Source: Podocnemis expansa (lineage: Eukaryota; Chordata; Testudines; Podocnemididae). From it: a stretch of 64,000 nt of DNA. The DNA lies in contig ML682220.1 of assembly GCA_007922195.1 (NCBI GenBank), forward strand, positions 998,870 to 1,062,869, given 5' to 3'. The notes beneath the pieces are model-generated. The model saw nothing but the letters and a program-made list of their open reading frames with translations, had not been told where the DNA came from and did no database searches. Every line of letters starts with the position of its first letter. The first letter of the stretch is position 1. Position numbers and translations under genes: made by a program. Below are positions 32,300 through 43,599 of the stretch, in pieces.

Positions 32300-32785
32300 C
32301 AGCAATGTTCCCTATGAGCCACAAGGTCATGCAGCCCATGTTGCTGCACCATGCAGGGAACACTGCCGGCCACTCCCAGCTGGCAGCCAGAGTCCCTACC
32401 TAGCCAGAGGCTCTGTCTTCTGGCCAGCTGGGAGCGCCTCTGGAGCTGGGATTTTTAAAAACTCCTGTCCAGAGAAGCTCTAACGGAGCATGCTCAGAAC
32501 ATCTGAGCATGCTCTGTCAGTGCTTCTCTGGCCAGAGGAGCCATGGCTTGGCCATGCCACTCCAGAGGGCTGAGTAAGGGTGTGGAGGGTTAGGGGGGGT
32601 CCGGCCAGCTGGGGGGTTACTGGAGAAGTGGGTTAGGGTGGGAGAAAGGGGATAAGACTGGCTCAGGGGGGGGCTAAGTGGGGCTGAGCAGGGGGCAGGA
32701 TTGGGCCCGCAGGGGGCACAGCCCACATAGCGAGCAACGTAAGTTGCTCAGCTGCCCCAGGGCCTTAGAAGGAATGTTGAATTGC
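32300..32785. mobile_element. GC-rich DNA element with internal hairpin
   Basis: Ends agcaatgttccctatgag and cttagaaggaatgttgaat are imperfect inverted repeats. The centre has an inverted repeat at about 32463-32540 (ccagagaagctc...gagcatgctcagaacatctg against tgagcatgctc...gcttctctgg). The palindrome is shared with other GC-rich elements in the window. Confidence 0.55.
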
Positions 32786-32789
32786 ACAC

Positions 32790-33590
32790 TCTACCTCCTT
32801 AGTGTCATTCTGTTTCCAGTTAAAATGTAGATTTATACAAATCACCGAAGAAAACAGTTCAGGGCTAACAATGTCTCGGAGAAGCGGGTAGGTGGATGCT
32901 TTTAGGTACAATACTATAGTGACTAAGCATGTGCTTACAGCAAATACTCCCCAGCTTGGGTGGGTTCAGAATCCATACCACAGATTGTCCCTCTTGGATC
33001 AAAAACATTAGGGCATTCAAATTTTGTGTCTGAATCTTGGGCCAGTCAATAACATTTGCTAAAAATAACAAGCATAGAAGTAGCCAGTCTTTTATTTTCC
33101 TCCTTCCAAAATATACAAATAGTTGCTTTTGAGTTCAGACTGATTCACGTAAGGGAATGGCCTACGTCTAAATAGAATTCCATTTCTCCCCAGTGAAAGT
33201 CACTGAAACACTAATGTGGTTCACTATTTGAAGACAATCTCCTATGAAAGTCTCCCATGAATGGGCTGCTGCTGCTACATCATTTCAACAAAGAAAGGAA
33301 GTGATTAGTATACAGACAGAAGAATGACAGGCTAGACTGACACTTAGCAGTCATAACAGAAAATGAAATTTCACACATGGCAGAAGATATTTAAAATGTG
33401 CTACAAAAATTATGTATAGGTTCAGAAACTGAAGCTCCAAATCAGCTCCCCATCAGGTACAGCTGCTGAGAAAGACATTAAGAAAGAGACACCAAACATG
33501 ATACATTCAAAACATATGGTATGCATCTGCCTTTAATATTTCATTGTGTATCCTGTCTAGCAGTGCACTCACTGAGAGATTAAAATTTTA
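32790..33590. other. Intergenic DNA, no feature recognised
   Basis: A minus-strand frame at 32865-33071 has no splice context. No repeat is confidently recognised. Confidence 0.35.
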
Positions 33591-33591
33591 C

Positions 33592-33747
33592 CTCCACTGT
33601 TTTGCAGTCAGCTTTAACATGGCTTGGCCTCCTTCATCATGCCAGTATAGGATTAAATAGTTATCATTGTGTGCCTGAAGGTAATCGCCTCCCAGCTCAA
33701 AGGAAGTTAGTTGCTTCTGGAGCGCAGCAAGAGCTTCTGACGTTAAG
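33592..33747 (-). CDS. Candidate internal exon of an unidentified minus-strand gene
   Basis: Read on the minus strand, 156 nt lie between an AG acceptor (AAATATCAG, preceded by T-rich sequence) and a good donor (GTGGAG|GTAAAA). One frame is open from end to end, entering with one base and leaving after two: about 51 residues, including LTSEALAALQKQL, GGDYLQAHNDNYLILYWH and GGQAMLKLTAKQW. The composition looks like a folded alpha/beta protein, and the length is a multiple of three. I do not recognise it. The first 13 residues loosely resemble a helix of the XRCC4-like protein PAXX from memory, which is too little for a call. No flanking exon could be linked with confidence. Chance remains possible. 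Confidence 0.35.
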
Positions 33748-33951
33748 CTGATATTTGGAAATCAAGAATATCTTTTCAAATTACTTGAGTCTGTGTGTTT
33801 CAACCTGGAGCTCCCAGAGGTGTGGCACTCGCCTTTAAAATGTGCAAAGATCCAGAAAGATATATGAGAGCAAGAGAGAGGGCGAGAGCGAGACAGAAGA
33901 GAGCAAAGACATATGGTGACGCCTCTGATAATGTTTCATGTTTCCTATAAC

Positions 33952-34767
33952 CAGGGGTTAAAGTATAATTTGACGGGCCCCAGAACCCTCCTAAATTGGC
34001 AGGCCCACTTTGCTCCAGTGGGGGTCCTCCTCCCACAGGTTTGGGCCCCCCTCATGTGGGTTGAGGGCCCTCTCACCCACACCAGCTATTGTTCCCCACA
34101 CACCTACCCCCCCCATCCCATCTACTGCCCCTCACATGCCTACCCCTTCACCCCAGCTACACCTACTCCCCCACCCACTGCCCGGCCCCCATCTTTCCAC
34201 TGGTCCCCCAAACACTTCCCCAACCCCCTCCCAAACCCACTGTGTCGCTGATGGTCCCAGTGGTGTCCCAACCCTCCACCATGCTGTCTTGCCCTGCTAA
34301 CCCGGACTAACACCCTCCACCTCACCCTTTCCCCGTCAGCCCATCTTGCTGGTCCCCGAAAACCAGCCTCCCAGGACCCTTTACATGGCCACCATGGGGA
34401 GCAGACCCAGCCTGGGCTGAGGCCTTGGCCTAGAGCCTCCTCTCACTGAGCATGCTCAGAAATTCTGAACATGCTCAGTGAGACTAGGCTGGGGGGGTGG
34501 CGTTTTAAAAATTCCCTGCCCTCCCGAAACACAGTGGACCGCCATTCTAGGGCTTGCTATTTTTAGGGGCTCAGCATTCAGATCCCTAAAGATAGAAGAT
34601 GGAGCCAGAACGCAGCATTCCAGGGCCCACCATTTTGAAAAGGTGGGCCCTGGAATGCAGGGTTTCGGCTCCATTTTCTAAAGTGGGGGGTCCTGGAATG
34701 TTGGTCGCCTAAAAATAGTGGGCCCTGGAACAGCATTCCACTGCATTTTGGCTTATTTTAACCCCTG
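33952..34767. mobile_element. hAT element, CAGGGGTTAAAGTATAATTT family, copy 1
   Basis: 816 bp with ends caggggttaaagtata and ttattttaacccctg, flanked by a perfect 8-bp duplication cctataac (33944-33951 and 34768-34775). The interior has a C-rich half, a palindrome at about 34440-34482 (actgagcatgctcaga / tctgaacatgctcagt), and repeated aatgcag/cattcc units. No transposase; non-autonomous. Confidence 0.92.
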
Positions 34768-34779
34768 CCTATAACCTCC

Positions 34780-35680
34780 ATTTCAAGTTTAGTCATGTCA
34801 ATATGTCAATAAATCACATGAATGAAGATTGAGAAGGGAGGAGACATTCATTGTGTTTAGGTTAGAGGTGAATTTAGGTCTAAAATGGATAACATCTTCT
34901 GGCAAAGGACAGTTCCAAAGTTTGTTTGCAGTTCTTTAGGTCAGGATAAGGAGAGGATTCAGGTATGAAGAAGCACCACTGCTAGGAGCCTATTCTAAAA
35001 CCAAACTGGACAAAGACTCTATGCAGTCTGGAATTGTTCTCAGGCCTGCCTAATGCTGATGTAGCTTAGTGCTGCCAGAAAGCATGTAGCGCAGAGGATA
35101 GGCAGGGGGTGGGAGGGGAATGAAAAAACTGAGATACTTGCTAATGCATCAAAAGCTAGTTCTGAAGTCAATTCCTAAATGCCTGCTGTATGGAAGGACA
35201 CACAGACTACAGAATGATTTCCTCACTGTGCATTGAAATGGAATTGTCAGTGTTGGAACAGCAACGCAGTAAAACTCCACCTTTATATCAAAGGATTAAA
35301 GTCTGTCAGTTAAAAGTGAACATCACCTGCATCAGTTTTGCTGCCAACAACAGCAATTTATTCCCAGGTGGAATTTCTTCAATTAATTAAATAAATCCTA
35401 GGTTAAACTGAATGTGACTTTAACAAACACAAAGTTAAAAACTAAAACAGAATTCAGGGTCTCAGCTCTTTAGCTCACGCTGCTGATGGCAGCACATGCC
35501 AGATAAAACTATAGATCAATCTTTATTACATGCAACATGAAGCCCTGACCCTATAACTCCTAATACACAGGTACACCTGGGGAGATAAAGACCAGAGGCG
35601 AACTGATGCCACAGGCCTTATTAGGTAAGAATTCCATTCAGGTTGACAGGAGGTTTGTCTGACACAGCATGACATTCAGG
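34780..35680. other. Intergenic DNA, no gene
   Basis: Nothing recognised; AT-rich, no splice-supported frame. Confidence 0.4.
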
Positions 35681-35683
35681 TCA

Positions 35684-35905
35684 GGTCTACACTGTACATT
35701 TTTGCTGTCATAGCTACATTGGTATGGGGTGTGATTTGTGACAGATACAGCAGTGTTAGCAAACCCCTTGTGTAGAAGCAGTTCTATCAACAAACAGTGC
35801 TGTCATCAGTACTGCTTGTTTCACTTGGGGAGTTGTGGGGTACACAGAAAAGGTGTTGTGGCAAAAGCGGAGTATTCACACTAGCAGCATTCTGTCTGTT
35901 GAACA
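35684..35905. mobile_element. MITE fragment interrupted by a hAT
   Basis: Begins with ggtcaggtctacactgtaca and the internal text gctgtcatagctacattgg, the pattern of a common turtle MITE also cut by the window's end at 63845-64000. Its right part is lost at the hAT insertion. Confidence 0.5.
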
Positions 35906-36388
35906 CAGGGTGGGCAAGGTTTTTTTTGCCTGAGGGCCACATGGCTACATACGGCCACTCACAGTGGGCCACAGGTGCAAGGGGGAGGAGTGGGGGCAAG
36001 GGCCAGGGCTTGGAAGGGGGAGTGACCAGGCCCCTCACCCCAGAGAAAAGGAGGAAGCTGGACTCCACTCCTCCTCCTTCACTCCCTCCTCTCCTGCTAC
36101 CATGCTCCTTCCCTCTTCCAGGTGCAGCAATGGCTGATGTTGCTGCCAGAGCACTGCTGCTGCTGTGCCTGCCTCCCAGGAGCTTGGAGGGCGGGGTAGT
36201 GCAACAGCACACTGGCTGAGACCCAAGCTGCTGCTGGACTTGGGAAGGGGAGGGAAAGAGAGAGCAGCAGTGGCGTGAGCTGTCACTGGAGCTGCTGGAG
36301 GGCTTGGGGGCAGCTTGGAACTGGTGGGCTGGAGGGCAGGCTCTCACAGGCCAGATTCACCCCATGGGCTGTAGTTTGCCCACCTTTT
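35906..36388. mobile_element. hAT element (CAGGGTGGGCAA type)
   Basis: 483 bp, left end cagggtgggcaagg, right end tagtttgcccacctttt. Flanks gttgaaca (35898-35905) and gtctaaca (36389-36396) match at 6 of 8. The interior is rich in gct/agc units, generating long spurious frames on both strands (for example a 186-codon minus frame from 36347). Confidence 0.75.
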
Positions 36389-36481
36389 GTCTAACATGTC
36401 AAATACAGCATGGCCAGTACAGACTTAGCTGCAGAGACTGAACTGCCATCTAGACAATCCCTTTAGATCAACCCAAGTCAT

Positions 36482-36876
36482 ATTGGGTACATATGTGTAC
36501 ACTGGAGCCTTAGGTTGACTTAAGGAAGGTTAAGTCAACCTACAGACTTCTGCATCCACACTGGGCTTTTGTTAAGTTGACTTAAGTGCTTCATTAAGTC
36601 TATTTAATAACGTCACCTCTTAAGGTCAATTTAATCCTTAAATTGACCTTATTAAGTCAATTTAAGCTAATGTAGATGGGGAAAGCCCTTAAATTGACCT
36701 AATTGGCCTCCAAGCCCCCTCCCAGAGTTCTTGGCCACCAGGAAGGGTTGACCTAGCACCTGCCAGTGTGGATGCAGGCAGTCAACAGGAGTTTTCAATA
36801 TGGACTCTCTAAGTCGACTTAAAGTTGACTTTGTTAGGTTAACTTAACATTGCCTCCAGTGTAGACATGCCCAATG
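36482..36876. mobile_element. Palindromic MITE, TTAAGTCGACTTAA family, copy 2
   Basis: Inverted ends attgggtacatatgtgtacac and gtgtagacatgcccaat. Opposed gtcaattta/taaattgac units and the same core as copy 1 at 6037-6431 (gtgtggatgcaggcagt). Not coding. Confidence 0.8.
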
Positions 36877-36879
36877 GGA

Positions 36880-38424
36880 GGGCAACATGAGACAACTTGT
36901 ACTTCCACTGCATGTGAGTATCTTTCCTATGGATAAGCTGCAGAGACTGAGCTTTTCAGTCTCAGGGACTGACCCTCCACAGGACTGCCACATAGGTTTT
37001 AAACTTTTTGGGGCAGCAACCATCTTTTGTTATGAGTGTCTGTCTACTGCCTAGCATGATGGGGTCTCTAAGCGCTACTGTGACACAACTCACCATTATT
37101 ATTACTTATTGCCTCTTAGTGTCATAAAGATTCACTGAAACTGTTTTTCAGTAGCTTTCAGCTCTCAAAGTGGCATTGGCAGTCTCTGTAAAAACACTTG
37201 TAAGTCAGACAAGCATAACAGTTCATCATCTGTGAAATGTTTGGAAAAAATAAATGAGCCCATTCAGATTCTCTTAATGCATTTCCTCCTTTTCCCCCTC
37301 TCCATTCTGTCAGTGGAGTGATACTGAAGAAACTCAGATAGGACTTTCAAAGAGTATCTGCCATAGCTATCACTACAATTCTTATGAGCCAACAGACTGA
37401 TTTCTGGAGAACAACCTTCAGCCCCCTGATCTGCCAACATGGGAGCTGCAAGCTGTGGAGTCAATGAAACAAGCTGGCTCAAAGACATCAAAAAGTTTTC
37501 TTGTTCACTGCAGCAAAATAATTGAAATTGAAATTTAAAAGGCGCTGTTCAATTGCTAGTGTACCCATAGTGAGAGATGGCACGTGATGTTGTAAATCAA
37601 GCTTGCGGTCTTGTGATGATAGCACATTATAAATTAAATCAGCAGAAAAATGCAAATTCACAATTCTGATTCCATTCTGATGGAGGGCTCTGGAGATCCA
37701 CCTTAATTATACTAAGATAGAGTGACTCTAACAAAAAATTACAATTCGGGGACCTTTGCAATGTGCATAATAGTTCGGTACTGACAAACCTATCTTTCGT
37801 CTCCGTGTATTACTCAGGTATTCCTCATTGCACAGCTGATCAGCCCTGTCAAGTTATGCTGGCTTGGCCTTCCACTCTCTTTAGGTGCAGTGGAGTGTGG
37901 CCCCGCTTTATAGCTCTTGGCAGTATAGAAGGTCTGCAGGTGATTCACAGAAGTTCTCTGGTGATATGAACAGAAAATCTGAGAAAACACATCCTGCCAA
38001 GCTGGACATGCTGCTAGGTAGGCAGTACTGAGAACAGTACCAAGCTCTCTCAAGCTTTAGGAATCTTTTAATAATTTTCTCAGCTGTGTAAGGGAAGGAT
38101 TTTAAGATAACATGCTTATTGCAGCTACAAAGCTCTTCCTTAAAGATAAAGCACATCATGGCTCTCAGTAAGATTTTGCACTTCATATTTTGCCAGTTAG
38201 ACTAGCAGAAGATATTTTTTAAAAGTCAGGCATAGGATGATAGTATTTTTATTGCGCATCATAATGACACACTCTGATCTACCTGGCTTTCCACCAGAAT
38301 GTGTCCTGACCGAAACAGATGGAAAGTCACACTGACTTAAGTTAAAACTGAGGGTGCTCAGCACTTCTAATAACCTGGCCCAGTAGGTCACAGGCTAGGT
38401 GCTCAGAATCATTGACCATTTCAG
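36880..38424. other. Intergenic DNA with an old repeat
   Basis: At 36995-37110 ttttggggcagcaaccatct and tagcatgatggggtctctaa match an old amniote interspersed repeat. Minus-strand frames at 37264-37491 and 37814-38053 look protein-like in composition but end in stops without donors; not called. Confidence 0.4.
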
Positions 38425-38540
38425 AAAATAGAGGCCTAAGTGATTTGCCTAACGCCATGTAGGAAATATATAGTCAAGCCAGGAACAGAACACAGACCAC
38501 CTGACCCTCAGACCATTGCCACAAGACCATCTTTAGTCTG
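38425..38540 (-). mobile_element. MIR SINE fragment
   Basis: Reverse-oriented MIR text: aggcctaagtgatttgccta and ccaggaacagaacacagacc, equivalent to the MIR 5' half. Old. Confidence 0.5.
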
Positions 38541-38547
38541 CTAAAGT

Positions 38548-38790
38548 TTAATAGAATCAAAGATCCATCAATTCTAAGATCAGAAGGGGCCATAATGATC
38601 ACCCAGTCTGACTTCCTGTCTAACGCAGATCTTAGAAACTTCCCCAAAATAACCCTAGGGTACATCTTTTAGAAAACCATCCAATAGTAATTTAAAAAAT
38701 TATCAGTAATGGAGAATCTACCATAATCCTTGGTAAACAGGTTCAATAGTTAATTCTTCTCATTGTTAAAATTTTGCACCTGAACTACTG
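38548..38790 (-). mobile_element. CR1 3'-end fragment
   Basis: Begins with tagaatca-type tail and aagatcagaaggggccataa, continuing into ggtaaacaggttcaatagtt; this matches the reverse complement of the CR1 3' UTR, longer than the copy at 3476. Confidence 0.6.
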
Positions 38791-38879
38791 TAACACATTT
38801 TCTCAGAAACTAGAGCCAGTGCAGAACCCTAGCAAGGGGAACATAGAAAACATAGCATAGCCAAGCTCCTTATCTGCAC

Positions 38880-39764
38880 CAGGGGTTAAAGTATAATTTG
38901 GCAGGCCCTAGAGCCCTCCTAAACTTCCGGGCACCTTCCTGCAGGTCTGGGACTCCTTTGCCCACCCCAGCTACTGCCCCCCCCACACCAACCCCCCATC
39001 CCAGCTACTGCTTCCAATCCCCAGCTTGCCACTGGTCCCCTGAACCCTTCCCTAACCCCCTTCTGAATCCCTTGTGTCACCACTGGTCCCCCAGTCCTTC
39101 CCCAACTGCCTGATGCTATGCTGTCTTCTTCCACTGTCCTGGGCTGATCCCCTCTCCCCCACACCCATTTCCCACTGGCTGGCTCGCCTGTCCCTGAACT
39201 CCCCCTCCAGGGCCTCCTTACCTGGTTGCTGTTACAGCTGACTGTCACATTCACTACCTGGCTGGAAGACAGAGTCTTTTGGCTGGTAGAGAACTGCCCT
39301 TCCCCAGGCTGAGGCTGAGGCTCAACTGCTCTCACTGAGCCTCAGCCTGGGGAAGGGCAGGTCCCTACTGGCCAGAAGACTCTGTCTTCTGGCTAGGTAG
39401 TGGATATGGCAGCCAGCTGTAAGGCTGTACGAGGCTCTGAGCATGCTTAGTGAGAGGAGGCTCTGAGCATACTCAGTGAGAGCAGGCTCAAGGCAGGAGA
39501 TTTAAAATCTCCCAGGTCAAGGCAGCTCCCTGCCATGCCAGAACGGCATTCTGGGGCCTGCTATTTTTAGGCGGTCAGCGGTTGGCAGGCCCCTAAAAAT
39601 AGAAAATTGAGCCAGAACGCTGCATTCCAGGGCCCACTATTTTTAAATGGTGGGCCCTGGAATGCAGCATTTCAGCTCCATTTTCTATTTTTAGGGGGCC
39701 TGGAACACTGACCTCCTAAAAATAGTGGGGCCTGGAACACTGTTCCGGTTTACTTTAACCCCTG
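38880..39764. mobile_element. hAT element, CAGGGGTTAAAGTATAATTT family, copy 2
   Basis: 885 bp, ends caggggttaaagtataattt and tttactttaacccctg, homologous throughout to 33952-34767 (shared C-rich half, gcatgctcagtgaga, gggcccactatttttaa). It carries an additional hairpin at about 39245-39415. Flanks atctgcac and ctgcagac do not match well, so the target duplication is decayed. Confidence 0.85.
39245..39415. repeat. Inverted repeat inside the hAT at 38880-39764
   Basis: Left arm: actacctggctggaagacag, agagtctttt, tgcccttccccaggctgagg. The right arm holds the complement: cctcagcctggggaagggca, then agaagactctgtcttctggc and taggtagt. Arms of about 75 nt at high identity. Absent or degraded in copy 1. 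Confidence 0.8.
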
Positions 39765-39774
39765 CTGCAGACTT

Positions 39775-42700
39775 ATATCCAAGTGTAATGCAAGATATTG
39801 CACATTTAGGTGCTACATGATTTAGGTTCCTGTGTCATTGGAGTCTGCTTCTCTTTTTACATTCTGTCCTCCCAGTTGAAGTCAGCTCACGTGCTTCAAG
39901 TTAACAGCTCTTAAATGGAGAAGACAGGTAATGGGACATTTTCAGGAACACCTCCTCAGTTTTGAAACGCACCCTCTCTGGTGGTTCAATAGAACAATAC
40001 TAACTCTCTGAGCACTGCACCATGTGAACATTTATAGATTAAGGCCATAGTCTGCCTTGAATGACAGTGACAAAGGATCTCAGAGCTTTTTTCTTTGATT
40101 TTTAAGATGTTGGGAGGTTGAATCCTTTAAATGGCCTTGAAGCAATCAGCAAATTACTGTTTTGTTAACACATATTGTACATGAACTTATTTTTTTTAAT
40201 CTTTGCATTGTACAAGCAAAAAAAATCCTATAAATCACTTATATTAGTAGCTGACACCTACATGGAGAGAGACATCAGCCTCATGGCTATCTACTTAGTG
40301 CGAGACGTCGGTTTCTCCAGGCATTCTGCTTTTTGGCTTCTCAATGCTCTTAAGGTAGCAACCTTGGGTTACCAAAGGTTGATCTGTCATAGTGTGGGTG
40401 GAGAATGTTACACACATAAGGGCCAAGGGAATCCTGACCCTGCATCAGTGAGAGAGCTGCTGTGAGACCAAGTGAATTCTGCTGCCTAATAATGTACTAA
40501 GCCCCAGGAGGAAATGTCTAGCTAAGTTCTCATTAGCATGATGCAGATTACTTTTAAACACATTCATCTGCTCAGACACATCCACTCTCCATTCCTATCT
40601 CGCCCCTTCTTTACCCTGCACATTGAAAGGAATGAAAGAAATGGATAAGGGTCCGGAGTTACTTCTAGTAGGGTACTATGAAGTTACTTCTTGGCAGGAT
40701 CCTATGACAAACACCTTTGCTGCATCGACAAGTAGCCTCCTCTCACTTGCACTGGAGTGCAACAGTCTGATACTCCCTGCTGGGCACCATCCACAGATTT
40801 TTTGGGACAAGCTCCAAATCTGGAAAGGGCTGGTCTGACTAAGACAAATAAAGCAGCCCGGCACCTTGTAAATGGCACAAACCCCAGCATGACATCAGTT
40901 AATGATTATTAATCATATGATTAACATCCAATTCAGCAGCAGCCCAGGAGAGCTGTGGTTTTCCCTGCCACCCACCTCGCCTGAGTGCCAAGTACAGTGT
41001 ATACACACGGCACAACTAAAAGACCGCCAATAAACAAATCCAAGCAGCAAGCTCTGTGCATCTCTTTGTACACTGTAATTGCTGTGGGCATCTCAATGCT
41101 GGTAAGACTCAGTGGGGGTTGCTCAGCATGTTGGTTGCATTAACACTTGGTTGGTTGCTCCCTTCAGCCAGCTGGGTGTTAATAACGTGTTCTCTGAGAG
41201 CACCTGGTAACCACAACACTTCTTAATGTCAGCAGATGCACTGCAAGGGTGTTCCCAAAGGCCATTAGGCTAGCGGTTGCCCTGGGAGAAAGGGAAATGT
41301 GACGCCACAATAGCCCACTGATAATATCACAGGGCATGCTGACTGGTTGACAGCTGGGAGGAAAGTCAGTCTGCTCCCATTTTGGTAGGTTTGTTACATC
41401 AGAGGCATGTCAGGACAAAACTCTCAGAGCAGGCAGAGAGCAGAGTTGGAAGCAAGAAGAAGCAGAAACTGCTATTTCTTAGTGTTCATCTCGCCTCCCT
41501 GCGTATTCAACAATAGAAGAGTACAGCTTGTCATGGTGCATGATTTGTATTCCACGCACACATCTTCCTTGTAAGGCAGCAAGCTGGGGGAGCCCAGCCA
41601 TCGGTGTTGTTCTGAGGATGCTGCTTGCTCACTGTGCAGAGGTGATGTTTATGAAGACTCATAATGCACACAGGAGTATGGCAAGCCTTTTTAACAGCCA
41701 TATGGCCTACACATTTACCCCACAGGGATAATATTTCCCTCTCTTCCCTGTGATCAAAGGATCACTCTTGCTGTCATGAGTTCTGAACCTGCATGTTATT
41801 TATCACAGGGAACAATGTTTTATCCAAGCTGGCCACATCCAATATCCTCACTCTGAATTATTACCATGATGCAAAGATTATCTCCAGTAATTGACATTGA
41901 GGCATTTTCCTCTCCACCGCCCAGAAAAATGGTTAGAACAAGGGACATAGTTTCCAAAGGGTTGACCTTTCACTATTTGCTGCTTGCATTTTTTTAATAC
42001 CTCCTATCCTGGCAAAATTCCAATTTAGATAATTACAATCTATTCAGCTAAAAATTTTCCTACAGTTTCAGCTGAATAGTGTTTTTCTTCACTTCCTGAC
42101 CTTAACTCTCTCACAGTGGTACTGTGTGTTGTTAATCTCCCACTGCAGAGACGGCTGCCTTTCAATGTTGGAGGAAGTGATTGAGATTGATAGGCATTTC
42201 ATCAGAAAGAGAACTGCACGTACCTTGTAAAGTACCTTGGGAGCCCTCTGAATGAAAGGGGCTGTATGGTTGGGCTATTGCTATGATACAACATCCAGTG
42301 TTCTGCACAGTGCTTATTTTGCCTACCTCTGTCTCTTCACCCTCTGTTTTCTTATTTCTAAGCTGTTGTCACAAGGGGAATCCATTTTATTTTGGACTTG
42401 CAGTTGTGTCACTTTTCTTCAGCAACATCTTGTGCATGATAATTACTAAATGTGTCGACAGCCATCCCTGTAAATCTGTTTCCCCCCAACTCTGTTTCTA
42501 GAGAAGAGAATGAATGGCAGGTTTGTTCCCAGCTGGACATTCAGGTAGATATCTGGTTTCAAATGTATCCTCGTTTGGTGTAGTTTACACAAAGGCATGC
42601 ATAAGATAGAGGAAGATAGCAAAATCTTGCAGAAAAGGAAAAAAAAAAGCCTTACTCACATTCGGAAACTTGAGCTGCTTGATACTGATGAATCCAAAGA

Positions 42701-43290
42701 ACTGGATGTAATGTGCATGCCCTGTACTAAAAGGAGACAATTCTCAACATATCTGGACACTCCCCCCCCCCCCATTACTCCCCACTAGATAATGTAACTG
42801 CCTGGTAGATCAGTACTTTCATGATTCTGGAAGTGGTAGAGGTGGGGAGATCTATCCGCTTCCCAAATGAACATCTGCAAAAATGTGATCTTTCTTTTTA
42901 CTTTCTGGACACCCCATTCATCATACATGCAGGCCTCTTTATGACCATGGTTTGATCACAGTTTTCTTCTGCCTGCATTTCTGGGAAAAATGCTGGCAAC
43001 TTAAACGTACAAGAATCCTCCTCTCAGAATGCTCAAGCAGCATCAATCTGTACTTTGTCATATATCATGTTTAGTTATTACACAGCACATACTAAAATGA
43101 AAAACAGTTGCTCAGCCCATACAGTAGGAAATATGGCATAAATGATTACATCTTTTAACTTGCGTTATATAGACTGAACTTGGCTAGGACCTTTGTGTGT
43201 GGAAGAATTCCATAAAGCCACCATATTGTCCTCTTTCAAGTCCCATCTTAAAGCTCACCTCATATGTAATGCATTTGGGAAACTGCCATC
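39775..43290. other. Intergenic DNA, no gene; possible regulatory stretch
   Basis: No exon or repeat confidently seen. The segment 40890-41260 is complex and non-repetitive, with an AT-rich homeodomain-like cluster at 40898-40926 (GTTAATGATT, TTAATCAT, GATTAAC). This could be a conserved non-coding element, untested. Confidence 0.35.
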
Positions 43291-43298
43291 TGATAAGG

Positions 43299-43438
43299 TA
43301 GCAGTTCTCAACCACTGTGTCAGGACATTAACGAGTTGCCACATAGTAGGAAGTGTGTTGCGGTGGGGGGGGGGCCTGGATGTGGAAGCACACATGCCAC
43401 CAAGTGTGTTGTGACCTGCAAAAGGTTGCCAACCCCTG
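43299..43438. mobile_element. Short hAT element with perfect target duplication
   Basis: 140 bp, ends tagcagttctcaacc and ggttgccaacccctg, flanked by tgataagg at 43291-43298 and 43439-43446 (8 of 8). Interior has a G run. Confidence 0.8.
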
Positions 43439-43599
43439 TGATAAGGGCTAGACAGGTGGCAAACTGTGCTCACTGCAATTATTGCTACTGATCAGCTACA
43501 AATTATGCACAGGGCTAGTTTGCACTAAAGCACCTTATTTTTGTAAACCATTTTACTATCCTCTGTTTACCATCCACCTACACTTTGATCTGCTCATTT

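Noticed and set aside
35787..36347. 186-codon minus-strand frame
   Set aside because: It crosses the border of the hAT 35906-36388 and reflects its CTG/AGC-rich composition; no domain or splice sites.
37264..38186. Protein-like minus-strand frames (75-92 codons)
   Set aside because: No convincing acceptor/donor pair with matching phase, frames stop before any donor, and no known homologue.
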